Both the position numbers and the translations under genes were made by a program. Positions 35,512 to 44,232 of a stretch of 64,000 bases of DNA are shown piece by piece. The stretch's first letter is position 1. The number at the start of each line of letters is the position of its first letter. The stretch covers positions 2,294,001-2,358,000 of the forward strand of contig CBDFGK010000003.1 in NCBI GenBank assembly GCA_965247075.1. Reading direction: 5' to 3'. Source of the stretch: CBDFGK01 sp965247075 (GTDB lineage Bacteria; Pseudomonadota; Gammaproteobacteria; Pseudomonadales; Halieaceae). Under the pieces are notes generated by a model. That model did not search any database and was not told where the DNA came from. It saw only the letters and a program-made list of their open reading frames with translations.

Positions 35512-36564
35512 ATGCCAATGCCCTCGCCAGCTGGCCCTGCCATAAATGAACCGGTACCGCTGGCCTTTGCCAGGGCGCTGCTGGTGCAGGCTGAGGCACA
35601 CGGTTGTGATGTGGATGGCCTGTTGCAAGCGGCAGATTTCCCCTTCAATCCCCTGCAACTGCCCGCCGCCCCAACATTTGTTTCCATGCAGCAGTACAGC
35701 CGTCTGTGCGTAGAACTGTTTCGTGAGTTGGGAGATGAATCCGGCGGCATACTGCCCAATTCTCCCACGCCCTTTGGAACCACGCGTCTGCTGCTATACA
35801 GTGTGATTCATTGTCACAGCCTGGGGGCAGTTATCGACCGCGCCATCGAATTTAATGCGGCCTGCCGGGAGCGCCACGGTGAAATTCGTAGCAATTGCCT
35901 GCAGCTTGACCCTGAGAGCAAGCTGGTCACGCTACACTATTACTCAGTTGCAGATATCAATGATCCTCCGCCCCAGGCCAATGCCCTGTGCGGTTTATCC
36001 ATGTGGCTGCGGCTGTGTGGCTGGTTGATCGGGCAACACATTGATGTGGTTTCCGCCAGCTGTGCGGGGCCGCGACCTGCCAGTCTGTTGGCGCTGCGAC
36101 ATTTTTTTCCCTGCCCGGTGGAGTATGATGCAGATAGCAACTCGGTTACTTTCAGTGCCCGTCACCTGCAGGCAAACGTTATTCGCAGTGAGGCGGATTT
36201 GGAGGCGTTTTTGCCCGTGGCGCCGTATCATGTAGTCATAAAGCCGGTTGCCGGCGATGCCTGCATCACCACCCGCCTGGGGGTACTGTTGGGTGACGAT
36301 TTTCGCGAGGAGATGCCCAGTTTTGAAATGCTCACAGGGCTGCTCAACATGTCGGCCAGAACCTTGCGCCGACGTCTGGAAAAAGAGGGTACTTCTTATC
36401 AGCGCATCAAGGATAATGCCCGTCGTGATGTGGCGATTACCCTGCTGACCCGAGAGCGTATGACAGTGAGTGATGTGGCGGAGAGAGTGGGTTTTAGTGA
36501 CCCAAGTGCTTTCCATCGCTCATTCAAAAAATGGACGGGGCTATCTCCCGGGGAATACCGTTAG
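35512..36564 (+). CDS. AraC-family transcriptional regulator
   Basis: 350 residues. The N-terminal ligand-sensing domain (about 15-205) is of the OruR/ArgR-like type found with lipid and hydrocarbon genes (VSMQQYSRLCVELFRELGDES, FGTTRLLLYSVIHCHSLG). The C-terminal double helix-turn-helix (about 250-350) has MSARTLRRRLEKEGTSYQRI and the signature VAERVGFSDPSAFHRSFKKW. Likely controls the upstream CrtC/AttH-like gene or genes outside the window; ligand unknown. Confidence 0.9.
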   Translation: MPMPSPAGPAINEPVPLAFARALLVQAEAHGCDVDGLLQAADFPFNPLQLPAAPTFVSMQQYSRLCVELFRELGDESGGILPNSPTPFGTTRLLLYSVIHCHSLGAVIDRAIEFNAACRERHGEIRSNCLQLDPESKLVTLHYYSVADINDPPPQANALCGLSMWLRLCGWLIGQHIDVVSASCAGPRPASLLALRHFFPCPVEYDADSNSVTFSARHLQANVIRSEADLEAFLPVAPYHVVIKPVAGDACITTRLGVLLGDDFREEMPSFEMLTGLLNMSARTLRRRLEKEGTSYQRIKDNARRDVAITLLTRERMTVSDVAERVGFSDPSAFHRSFKKWTGLSPGEYR

Positions 36565-36626
36565 CGCCTGGAACAAGCCGCCGGCAACGCAAAAACCGGA
36601 ATCGTAATTGGTGTAAGGAGTGTAGT

Positions 36627-36890
36627 TTGGACAAAGAGCAGATCTATCAGGATCTCAGCCGTTTGCTCAACGAAATCGACCGGTTGCCAATGGAGGAGCA
36701 GGAGCGCCTGCATCTGCACCGCCTGGTGGGTGAGATCGAGGGCCACGTGGAGGAACCACAACGAACCGAGAACCCCGAGCAGTTGGCCGGCACCGTGGAC
36801 GAGGTAATCACGCGCTTTGAGACGGATCACCCCTCTTTCACCGGTGTCTTGCGGCGCGTGCTCAATGCCCTGGGCAGTATGGGGGTGTAG
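36627..36890 (+). CDS. DUF4404-family small protein
   Basis: An 87-residue all-helical protein matching my memory of DUF4404: two helices with LLNEIDRLPMEEQERLHLHR and a C terminus FETDHPSFTGVLRRVLNALG. I choose the TTG at 36627, which has AAGGAG six bases ahead; the longer frame from 36531 overlaps the AraC gene and has no ribosome site. Function unknown. Confidence 0.75.
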   Translation: MDKEQIYQDLSRLLNEIDRLPMEEQERLHLHRLVGEIEGHVEEPQRTENPEQLAGTVDEVITRFETDHPSFTGVLRRVLNALGSMGV

Positions 36891-36956
36891 CCTCTCGTGC
36901 AACCGGTAGTACTGCAGAGCGACATTACTACGCTCGTTCCGCTTATATCAACAAGC

Positions 36957-37029
36957 ATTGGTCGAATAAATTCGACCAATAAAAATGGGGTCAGAGTCCA
37001 GACTCTGACCCCGAGACTCGGTGAGTCTC
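36957..37029. repeat. Cluster of three perfect inverted repeats
   Basis: Three hairpins lie end to end: arms ATTGGTCGAAT/ATTCGACCAAT (36957-36980, two-base loop); arms GGGGTCAGAGTC/GACTCTGACCCC (36987-37012, loop CA; copy 4 of the dispersed repeat); and GAGACTC/GAGTCTC (37013-37029, loop GGT). A fourth, weaker one (GAGCC/GGCTC) follows at 37030-37044, overlapping the end of the next gene. The cluster separates two convergent genes and may act as a bidirectional terminator. Confidence 0.75.
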
Positions 37030-37035
37030 TGAGCC

Positions 37036-37398
37036 CTAGAGGCTCACGCGAGCCTGGATCTCACTGAAAATGGCATTGGTGACGCCCTGAACCTCACGCA
37101 GTTCTTCGATAGCGTTATAGGGCCGTGCGGCGATAATGTGTTCGGCAGTTACCGCGCCAACCCGGGGCAGGGTCTGCAGCTTGGCTTTACTGGCACTGTT
37201 GATATTGATCGTGGCAGCGGCATGCACCGCTGAATTGGCCAGCGCGTCGCGAGTTCCCAGCAATTGTTCCACCCGGCTCGCCAGTTGGTTCAGGGCGGTC
37301 CTCAGGCTGCGCTGCCTATCGTTGCTCTCCGTCAGATCCTGATGAACGGTCCACAGTAGCCAGATAACGACCAGTAGTAGCAGTGATTCAAAATCCAT
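37036..37398 (-). CDS. ComEA-like helix-hairpin-helix protein with membrane anchor
   Basis: A 120-residue protein from the ATG at 37398 (MDFESLLLLVVIWLLW), preceded by AGAGGG. One transmembrane segment is at residues 4-17, then a helical linker, and a C-terminal HhH domain (about 62-118): ININSASKAKLQTLPRVGAVTAEHIIAARPY. Such domains bind DNA non-specifically; ComEA acts in DNA uptake, but many single-HhH proteins of unknown role exist. No competence genes are adjacent. Confidence 0.8.
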   Translation of the reverse strand: MDFESLLLLVVIWLLWTVHQDLTESNDRQRSLRTALNQLASRVEQLLGTRDALANSAVHAAATININSASKAKLQTLPRVGAVTAEHIIAARPYNAIEELREVQGVTNAIFSEIQARVSL

Positions 37399-37434
37399 GA
37401 CGATGCCCTCTTTTGCCAATAACCATAGCAGCCT

Positions 37435-37563
37435 CTAACTCCAGTACCGGTTAAATGGTGCCATTTTCCAGTCGGCCTTCCAGACCGCTGCAGTTTTGTC
37501 ACTATAGCACGTGCTGCCGGCGCTACCGTTATAGCTGGCCAGAGCGGTGCTGAGACGGCCATG
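37435..37563 (-). pseudogene. Possible C-terminal fragment of a lytic transglycosylase (SLT)
   Basis: In one minus-strand frame the sequence GRLSTALASYNGSAGS followed by YSDKTAAVWKADWKM resembles the end of SLT-domain proteins, where a Leu-Ala-x-Tyr-Asn-Gly segment is conserved. The catalytic Glu and the rest of the domain are absent, and the frame upstream runs into proS antisense to no homology. The identification is tentative. Confidence 0.4.
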
Positions 37564-37597
37564 TTCCCGTTCTTCCGGAAGGGCATAACCTGCATGA

Positions 37598-39313
37598 TCA
37601 GGCCTGTAGTTTCTCCAGCAGAAATTCGAGGATGTCGTTGGTCGGTACCAGGCTGGCCCCCTCGTCACGGCGCCCCTTGTACTCAAGCTTGCCTTCGGCC
37701 AGTGCGCGGTCACCCACCACCAGTCGATGCGGAATGCCGATCAGCTCCATATCGGCAAATTTGACACCGGGTCGTTCATTGCGGTCGTCCAGCAATACCT
37801 CGATGCCCCGCTCCCGTAATTCGCGGTAGAGCTGCTCGGCACATGCCGCAACGGTTGCGGACTTCTGCATATTCAGCGGTACGATCGCAATTTGGAAGGG
37901 CGCGATGGCAGCCGGCCATATAATGCCATTGTCGTCGTGGTTTTGCTCGATCGCCGAGGCGACGATTCGGCTCACGCCGATACCGTAGCAGCCCATCGTC
38001 ACGGTTTGGTTCTTGCCATGCTCATCCAGCACTTGTGCCTGCATGGCTTCACTGTATTTCTGGCCGAGCTGAAATATATGTCCCACCTCGATACCGCGTT
38101 TGATCTGCAGATTTCCTGCCCCGTCGGGGCTGGGATCGCCTTCTACCACATTGCGAATATCTTCGACCTGACCCAGGGCGAGGTCGCGCTGCCAGTTTAC
38201 GTTGGTCAGATGGAAGCCATCTCGATTGGCGCCACAGCAAAAATCGGCCACTGTGGCGGCCGAGCGGTCAACAATAATGGGGATATTCAAGCCGACCGGT
38301 CCCAGTGAGCCAGGCTTTGCACCGCAGGTAGCGCTTACCGCCTCTTCACTGGCAAACCCAAACGGAGCTGCCACACCAGTGATTTTCTCGGCTTTGATCG
38401 CGTTGAGTTGGTGATCTCCACGCAGCACCAGTGCGATCAACGGTGCGTCTTCGCTGTCGCCGTTGGCCAACAATGTCTTTAATGCCTGGGTCTGGGGTAT
38501 ATCCAGATACGCACAGACATTGTCGATGGTATGTTGCTCTGGCGTGGCGACTTCGCTCATGGCGGCGCCACTCGCGGCCTCTTGCCCGGCGGGTGCCGGC
38601 GCCTCGGCCATCTCGACGTTGGCCGCATAGTCACTGCTGTCGCTGAAGGCGATGGCATCTTCACCGGAATCAGCCAGCACGTGAAATTCATGGGATGCAT
38701 TGCCACCGATCGAGCCGGTATCGGCTATCACGGGCCGAAAATCCAGGCCCAGGCGTGTGAATATGGCGCTGTAGGTCGCATGCATGACATCGTAGGTTGC
38801 CTGCAATGACGCCTGGTCGAGGTGGAAAGAATAGGCATCTTTCATCAAAAACTCGCGTGCGCGCATAATGCCGAAGCGCGGCCTTATCTCATCACGGAAC
38901 TTGGTCTGAATCTGGTAAAAGTTTACCGGTAGCTGCTTATAGCTCTTGATCTCACTGCGCAGTATATCCGTAATGACCTCTTCGTGGGTGGGCCCCAGGC
39001 AAAAGTCGCGCTGGTGGCGGTCGCTAAATCGCAACAGTTCGGCGCCATATTCTTCCCAGCGACCAGACTCTTTCCACAACTCCGAAGGCTGCACCACCGG
39101 CATGCTGATCTCCTGGGCACCGCTGCGGTCCATTTCTTCCCTGACGATCTGCTCGACCTTGCGCAGCACCCGCAAGCCAGTCGGCAACCACGTGTACAGG
39201 CCGGCGGCGAGCTTGCGAATGAGACCGGCACGCAGCATTAATTGGTGGCTGATGACCTCGGCGTCGGAAGGTGTCTCCTTGACGGTGGCGATAAGGAATT
39301 GGCTCGTGCGCAT
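37598..39313 (-). CDS. proS: Prolyl-tRNA synthetase (bacterial type)
   Basis: Charges tRNA-Pro. 571 residues, bacterial (E. coli-like) architecture with an inserted editing domain (about 225-405; GDHQLNAIKAEKI). Class II motifs: GLYTWLPTGLRVLRKVEQIVREEMDRSG (motif 1), RDEIRPRFGIMRAREFLMKDAYSF (motif 2) and MGCYGIGVSRIVASAIEQ (motif 3). The anticodon-binding domain ends the protein. Confidence 0.97.
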   Translation of the reverse strand: MRTSQFLIATVKETPSDAEVISHQLMLRAGLIRKLAAGLYTWLPTGLRVLRKVEQIVREEMDRSGAQEISMPVVQPSELWKESGRWEEYGAELLRFSDRHQRDFCLGPTHEEVITDILRSEIKSYKQLPVNFYQIQTKFRDEIRPRFGIMRAREFLMKDAYSFHLDQASLQATYDVMHATYSAIFTRLGLDFRPVIADTGSIGGNASHEFHVLADSGEDAIAFSDSSDYAANVEMAEAPAPAGQEAASGAAMSEVATPEQHTIDNVCAYLDIPQTQALKTLLANGDSEDAPLIALVLRGDHQLNAIKAEKITGVAAPFGFASEEAVSATCGAKPGSLGPVGLNIPIIVDRSAATVADFCCGANRDGFHLTNVNWQRDLALGQVEDIRNVVEGDPSPDGAGNLQIKRGIEVGHIFQLGQKYSEAMQAQVLDEHGKNQTVTMGCYGIGVSRIVASAIEQNHDDNGIIWPAAIAPFQIAIVPLNMQKSATVAACAEQLYRELRERGIEVLLDDRNERPGVKFADMELIGIPHRLVVGDRALAEGKLEYKGRRDEGASLVPTNDILEFLLEKLQA

Positions 39314-39535
39314 GGTGTTTCCGCGGTGATATGAGTAGGGCCGCTATTCTACGATTGTTTCCAAAAAAGTGTCGAGTTTGGCTCAGCTTCCATTTAATTG
39401 CTGTTTTATAGCACTATTTTCTGAAAATCCCCGGAAAACACTTGTATTGCAGCTTTTCATGTTCTATATCTTGTCCGGTGACCACGTGGGTGGTTTGGGA
39501 TAAATCCAATTATTTTATCTAAGGACAAAAATAAC

Positions 39536-39979
39536 ATGGCTACTAAGAAAGCGGCGGCAAAGAAAAAAGCACCAGCCAGGAAGAAGGCTCCGGCAAAAAA
39601 GGCACCAGCCAGGAAGAAGGTAGCGGCCAAGAAAAAGGCAGCTCCAGTCAAAAAGGCAGCGCCTGCAATCAAGACCAAGATGACCAAGAGCCAAATCATG
39701 GTATCTATTGCTGAAACTACCGGCTTGACCAAAAAGCAGGTTGCTTCAGTGACGGAGGCATATGATGAGCTGATTGAGCGTAGTCTCAGGAAGCGTGGCA
39801 TTGGCGAATTCACCATTCCTGGAATGATGAAGATCACCACGGCTAAAAAGCCTGCTAAAAGGGCTCGCAAGGGTATCAACCCCTTCACGGGCGAAGAGCA
39901 GATGTTCAAGGCCAAGCCAGCCAGCATTGTTGTCAAGGTTCGTGCCTTGAAGAAAATGAAGGACTTCGCGGCTTCCTGA
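39536..39979 (+). CDS. HU-family DNA-binding protein with histone-H1-like Lys/Ala/Pro tail
   Basis: 147 residues. The first ~48 are almost entirely Lys, Ala, Pro and Arg in AKKAPARKK-type repeats, like the tails of histone H1 and AlgP. Residues about 50-147 form an HU/IHF fold: MTKSQIMVSIAETTGLTKKQV, then GIGEFTIPGMMKI and the DNA-clamping arm RARKGINPFTGEEQMFKAK. AAGGA precedes the ATG. A chromosome-organising role is likely. Such fusions are known in some bacteria, but are not the ordinary HU. Confidence 0.9.
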   Translation: MATKKAAAKKKAPARKKAPAKKAPARKKVAAKKKAAPVKKAAPAIKTKMTKSQIMVSIAETTGLTKKQVASVTEAYDELIERSLRKRGIGEFTIPGMMKITTAKKPAKRARKGINPFTGEEQMFKAKPASIVVKVRALKKMKDFAAS

Positions 39980-40150
39980 GCCACTGACTTTGGTCGCCTC
40001 CACTTGGTCGGGGGCGGCACTCTCCCGTCCTCCGGTCACCTTCGTGTACCAGAGTCGTGGTTCTCACCCCCCCCTCCCCCAGAAAAACTACCTGCCTTGC
40101 CAAATTTGCGGTAGAATCCGCGGCCGTTGAATTTGCCGAGTCCAGGTGTT

Positions 40151-40492
40151 ATGCCTATTTACGAATACCAGTGCGAAGCCTGCCGGCACGAGCTGGAAGT
40201 GCTGCAGAAAATGAGTGCTGATCTGCTGCGGCAATGTCCCGAGTGTGGAAAAGAAGAGCTGAAGAAGAAAGTCTCCGCCGCGGCATTTCGCCTCAAGGGC
40301 GGCGGCTGGTATGAGACCGATTTCAAAACCGGCGACAAAAAGAACCTGGCCTCTGCCGGCGGCTCTGCTGACAAGAAGGAATCATCCGCCGAAAAAACTG
40401 CGGCGGGCGCCACAAAGAGTGATTCCGGTTCCTCTGGCTCCAGTTCTGGCTCCAGTTCCGGTTCCAGCAGCACTTCAGCATCGCCCGGCTAG
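40151..40492 (+). CDS. FmdB-type zinc-ribbon protein
   Basis: A 113-residue protein beginning MPIYEYQC. Two zinc knuckles, CEAC and CPEC, define the FmdB/CxxC regulatory domain (about residues 1-45), followed by AAFRLKGGGWYETDFK. The C-terminal third is low-complexity Ser/Gly. A frame from 40127 is open but the conserved start is at 40151. It often precedes aspS; its function is unproven. Confidence 0.88.
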   Translation: MPIYEYQCEACRHELEVLQKMSADLLRQCPECGKEELKKKVSAAAFRLKGGGWYETDFKTGDKKNLASAGGSADKKESSAEKTAAGATKSDSGSSGSSSGSSSGSSSTSASPG

Positions 40493-40528
40493 CGCCGCGT
40501 CTCTTATAAACTCTACAGGCTTTTGAAT

Positions 40529-42322
40529 ATGCGCAGTCATTATTGTGGTTCCCTGACTACCCAACAAATCGATGAGACCGTTACCATATGTGGCTGGGTC
40601 GACCGTCGCCGGGACCACGGCGGCGTGATCTTTCTCGATATGCGCGACCGTCAGGGCATTGTGCAGGTGGTGTTTGACCCGGATACCGAGCAGCACTTTG
40701 AACGGGCTGACCGGGTGCGCGGTGAATACGTATTGCGCGTGACGGGCCGGGTTCGTGCCCGTGGTGAAGGTACCGTAAATCCGCATATGGCTACCGGGGA
40801 GGTCGAAATCCTGGGCAAGGAGCTGGAAATCCTCAATACCGCTGCCACGCCGCCATTCCAGCTCGATCAGCACACGGCGGTTGGCGAAGAAGTCCGCCTG
40901 CGCTATCGCTATATGGATTTGCGCCGCCACGCAATGCAGGAACGCTTTATTCAGCGCTCCAGGATCACTCTGTCCGTGCGCAGTTTCCTGGATAAAGAGG
41001 GTTTCCTGGATATGGAAACGCCTATCCTGACCCGGGCAACTCCGGAAGGTGCCCGTGACTACCTGGTGCCCAGTCGCACCCATCCGGGCCGGTTTTTCGC
41101 CCTGCCGCAGTCGCCGCAATTGTTCAAACAATTGCTGATGGTGTCAGGATTTGATCGTTACTACCAGATTGCCAAGTGTTTCCGGGATGAAGATTTGCGC
41201 GCCGACCGACAGCCGGAATTCACCCAGATAGATATCGAAGCTTCCTTTGTCAATGCAGCGGATATCATGGATGTCGCCGAGCGCATGATACGCGAGGTAT
41301 TTCGGGAAAACCTCAATGTTGATCTGCCCGCCTTCCCCCAGATGAGCTGGGCAGAGGCGATGGATCGCTATGGATCGGACAAACCCGATTTGCGCATCCC
41401 CCTGGCACTGGTCAGCGTTGATGATTTGATGGCACAGGTGGAGTTCAAGGTATTTCACGGCCCGGCGGTTGATCCGCAGGGGCGTGTGGCGGCCCTGAAG
41501 GTTACCGGTGGTGCCAGTATCAGCCGCAAGGAAATAGATAACTACACCAGCGATATCTCCCAGTTCGGTGCTCGCGGCCTGGCCTGGGTCAAGGTTAATG
41601 ATCTGGCGGCCGGAGTTGAGGGACTACAGTCTCCGATTCTCAAGTTTATGCCCGACGGGATTGTCCTGCAGCTGATGGAGCGCCTGGCAGCGGCCGATGG
41701 CGATATCATTTTCTTCGGTGCTGACAAGACCCATGTTGTCAATGAATCCCTGGGCCACCTGCGAGTTCAGCTGGGCCACGACCTGGAGCGGGTAGAAGCG
41801 GGATGGGCACCCCTGTGGATTGTCGATTTTCCCATGTTTGAAGCGGATGGCAACGGCGGTCTGACGCCGCTGCACCATCCCTTCACTGCGCCCGCCTGTA
41901 GCGTGGAAGAGTTGCAGTCCAGCCCCGAGACCGCATTGTCGCGGGCCTATGACATGGTGCTCAATGGCACGGAATTGGGCGGTGGTTCGGTACGTATCCA
42001 CCAGCGCGACATGCAGGAGACGGTATTTACCATCCTGGGCATAGACGAGGCTGAAGCGCAGGAGAAATTTGGCTTCCTGCTGGATGCACTCAAGTACGGC
42101 GCTCCACCCCACGGTGGCCTGGCCTTTGGCCTGGATCGCCTGGTGATGTTGATGACCGGGGCCCAGTCCATACGCGATGTGATTGCCTTCCCCAAAACCC
42201 AGACGGCCCACTGCGCGATGACCAATGCACCGGGAGTCGTCGACGCAAAACAGTTGCGTGAACTGAATATTCGCTGGCGGGAGAGTGCCAGGTTGGAAAA
42301 CTCCGGGACAGTGGAGGACTAG
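40529..42322 (+). CDS. aspS: Aspartyl-tRNA synthetase (bacterial type)
   Basis: Charges tRNA-Asp. 597 residues from the ATG at 40529 (MRSHYCGSL). N-terminal OB-fold anticodon domain (ICGWVDRRRDHGGVIFLDMRDR), class II motif 1-2 region (TRATPEGARDYLVPSR, CFRDEDLRADRQPEFTQID), GAD insertion domain (about 290-420) and motif 3 (GLAFGLDRLVMLMTGA). Forms a tight group with yebC and ruvCAB. Confidence 0.97.
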   Translation: MRSHYCGSLTTQQIDETVTICGWVDRRRDHGGVIFLDMRDRQGIVQVVFDPDTEQHFERADRVRGEYVLRVTGRVRARGEGTVNPHMATGEVEILGKELEILNTAATPPFQLDQHTAVGEEVRLRYRYMDLRRHAMQERFIQRSRITLSVRSFLDKEGFLDMETPILTRATPEGARDYLVPSRTHPGRFFALPQSPQLFKQLLMVSGFDRYYQIAKCFRDEDLRADRQPEFTQIDIEASFVNAADIMDVAERMIREVFRENLNVDLPAFPQMSWAEAMDRYGSDKPDLRIPLALVSVDDLMAQVEFKVFHGPAVDPQGRVAALKVTGGASISRKEIDNYTSDISQFGARGLAWVKVNDLAAGVEGLQSPILKFMPDGIVLQLMERLAAADGDIIFFGADKTHVVNESLGHLRVQLGHDLERVEAGWAPLWIVDFPMFEADGNGGLTPLHHPFTAPACSVEELQSSPETALSRAYDMVLNGTELGGGSVRIHQRDMQETVFTILGIDEAEAQEKFGFLLDALKYGAPPHGGLAFGLDRLVMLMTGAQSIRDVIAFPKTQTAHCAMTNAPGVVDAKQLRELNIRWRESARLENSGTVED

Positions 42323-42325
42323 GCT

Positions 42326-43072
42326 ATGGCGGGACACAGTAAATGGGCCAATATCAAACACCGCAAGGCGGCGCAGGATGCCAAGCGTGGCAAGGCCTTT
42401 ACCAGGCTTATTCGTGAGTTGGTAGTTGCCGCCAGGCAGGGCGGCCCTGAGCCGGCAGACAACCCGCGTTTGCGGGCCGCGGTAGACAAGGCGCAGGGCG
42501 CCAATATGACCCGCGATACCCTCGCTCGCGCCATCGCGCGCGGTGCGGGAACCAACGCAGCCGACGATATGGAGGAACTCACCTACGAGGGTTACGCTCC
42601 GGGTGGCATTGCGGTGCTGGTTGAGGTGATGACTGACAATCGCAATCGCGCGGTAGCGGAAGTACGACACGCCTTTAGCAAGCGCAATGGCAACCTCGGC
42701 ACCGATGGTTCTGTGGCATACCTGTTCACCCGCAAGGGGCAGATCAGTTTCGAGCCCGGTGTCGACGAGGAGCAGCTGATGGAGGCCGCGCTTGAGGCCG
42801 GCGCCGAGGATATAGACTCCCATGATGACGGCTCGGTTGATATCATCACCGCCTGGGAGGACTTTGGCACGGTAAGGCAAGCACTGCAGGAGGCAGGCTT
42901 TACCGCCGCCGGCGGTGAAGTAACCATGATTGCCTCCACCACGGTGGAAGTCGATGCGGGCGGCGCTGAAAAGATCATGGGCCTGGTGGATGCGCTGGAG
43001 GATTTCGACGATGTGCAAAATGTTTACACCAATGTCGATATTCCCGACGAGGTATTGGCCAGCCTGGGCTGA
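42326..43072 (+). CDS. yebC: YebC/PmpR-family protein
   Basis: 248 residues, beginning MAGHSKWANIKHRKAAQDAKRG. Three-domain YebC fold with YEGYAPGGIAVLVEVMTDN in the centre. Known both as a transcriptional regulator (PmpR) and, in recent work, as a translation factor for proline stretches. Conserved position between aspS and ruvC. Confidence 0.95.
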   Translation: MAGHSKWANIKHRKAAQDAKRGKAFTRLIRELVVAARQGGPEPADNPRLRAAVDKAQGANMTRDTLARAIARGAGTNAADDMEELTYEGYAPGGIAVLVEVMTDNRNRAVAEVRHAFSKRNGNLGTDGSVAYLFTRKGQISFEPGVDEEQLMEAALEAGAEDIDSHDDGSVDIITAWEDFGTVRQALQEAGFTAAGGEVTMIASTTVEVDAGGAEKIMGLVDALEDFDDVQNVYTNVDIPDEVLASLG

Positions 43073-43126
43073 CAACTGTCTATTTATACAGGATAATGGT
43101 TCCGGCAGCGTCTACTGGAACCCTAC

Positions 43127-43633
43127 ATGACTCTCATTCTGGGAATTGATCCCGGCTCTATCAAAACAGGCTTTGGTATCATCTCCCACCAGGCAGGGCG
43201 CAGTGAATATGTCACCAGTGGCATTATCCGGCTCCCCAAACTTGCCATCCCCGAGCGCCTCAAGGTGATCTTCGACAGCGTCAGTGAGATAGTGGAACAA
43301 TACTCCCCGGACGAACTGTCTATAGAAGAGGTTTTTATGGCCAGAGACGCCAAGGCTGCCATCAAGTTGGGGCAGGCGCGGGGTGCCGCCATTGTCGCCT
43401 GCGTTACCCACTCTATGCCGGTCTATGAGTATGCTGCCAAATGGATAAAGCAGGCGGTGGTGGGCACCGGTAGTGCCGACAAGAGGCAGGTGCAGCATAT
43501 GGTTAAATCCCTGCTCAAGCTGCCGGCGGCGCCGCAAGAGGATGCCGCCGATGCATTGGCGGCCGCATTGTGTCACGCTCACACCCAACAGAGTATGATA
43601 CGGATTGCGCGCAGCAAGAACCTCAGCAGATGA
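43127..43633 (+). CDS. ruvC: Holliday junction endonuclease RuvC
   Basis: Resolves Holliday junctions in the RuvABC complex. 168 residues. The four acidic catalytic residues are seen in LGIDPG, LSIEEVFMARD and EDAADALAAAL. Its stop overlaps the ruvA start (ATGA). Confidence 0.97.
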   Translation: MTLILGIDPGSIKTGFGIISHQAGRSEYVTSGIIRLPKLAIPERLKVIFDSVSEIVEQYSPDELSIEEVFMARDAKAAIKLGQARGAAIVACVTHSMPVYEYAAKWIKQAVVGTGSADKRQVQHMVKSLLKLPAAPQEDAADALAAALCHAHTQQSMIRIARSKNLSR

Positions 43634-44232
43634 TAGGACGAATTCGCGGAATATTGGCGGCCACCGAGCCACCTGACATCCTTTTGGATGTGGCCGGTGT
43701 TGGCTACGAGCTCCAGGTGCCCATGACCACGTTGTATGAGCTTCCTGACATAGGCAGTGAGTTGTGCCTGTTTACCCATTTTGTGGTGCGAGAAGATGCG
43801 CAATTGCTGTATGGATTTCTGCACGAGCGAGATCGCGCCCTGTTTCGCCACCTGATCAAGGTCAATGGGGTTGGCCCCAAGATGGGCCTGGCTATTATGT
43901 CGGGTATGGACACTGACACCTTTGTGCGCTGTGTGCAGCGAGAGGAATCCGCGACTCTGGTGCAAATACCCGGTGTAGGTAAAAAAACCGCTGACCGGCT
44001 GTTGGTGGAAATGGGCGACAAACTCAAGGATTGGCTCCTGAAACTGGATTCGGCAGCGTCGGCGGTTGCCGGCAGCGGCCGCGATATTATGGCCGAGGCA
44101 GAATCCGCCCTGGTGGCGCTGGGCTATAAGCGGGCGGAAGCCGGCAAGGCGGTGGCTGCCGCCAACGATGGCGACATCGATAAAAGCGAAGACCTTATCC
44201 GTCGCGCCCTGCAATCCATGGTGAGAGTCTGA
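43630..44232 (+). CDS. ruvA: Holliday junction branch-migration protein RuvA
   Basis: 200 residues from the ATG at 43630 (MIGRIRGILAATEPP). OB domain, then two HhH motifs (LIKVNGVGPKMGLAIMSG and LVQIPGVGKKTADRLLVEM), an acidic linker and the C-terminal RuvB-binding domain (SALVALGYKRAEAGKAV). Overlaps ruvC and ruvB, so translation is coupled. Confidence 0.97.
   Translation: MIGRIRGILAATEPPDILLDVAGVGYELQVPMTTLYELPDIGSELCLFTHFVVREDAQLLYGFLHERDRALFRHLIKVNGVGPKMGLAIMSGMDTDTFVRCVQREESATLVQIPGVGKKTADRLLVEMGDKLKDWLLKLDSAASAVAGSGRDIMAEAESALVALGYKRAEAGKAVAAANDGDIDKSEDLIRRALQSMVRV

Noticed and set aside
41624..43075. 483-codon minus-strand ORF opposite aspS and yebC
   Set aside because: Long but fully antisense to two clear housekeeping genes, with no family features; a codon-bias artefact.
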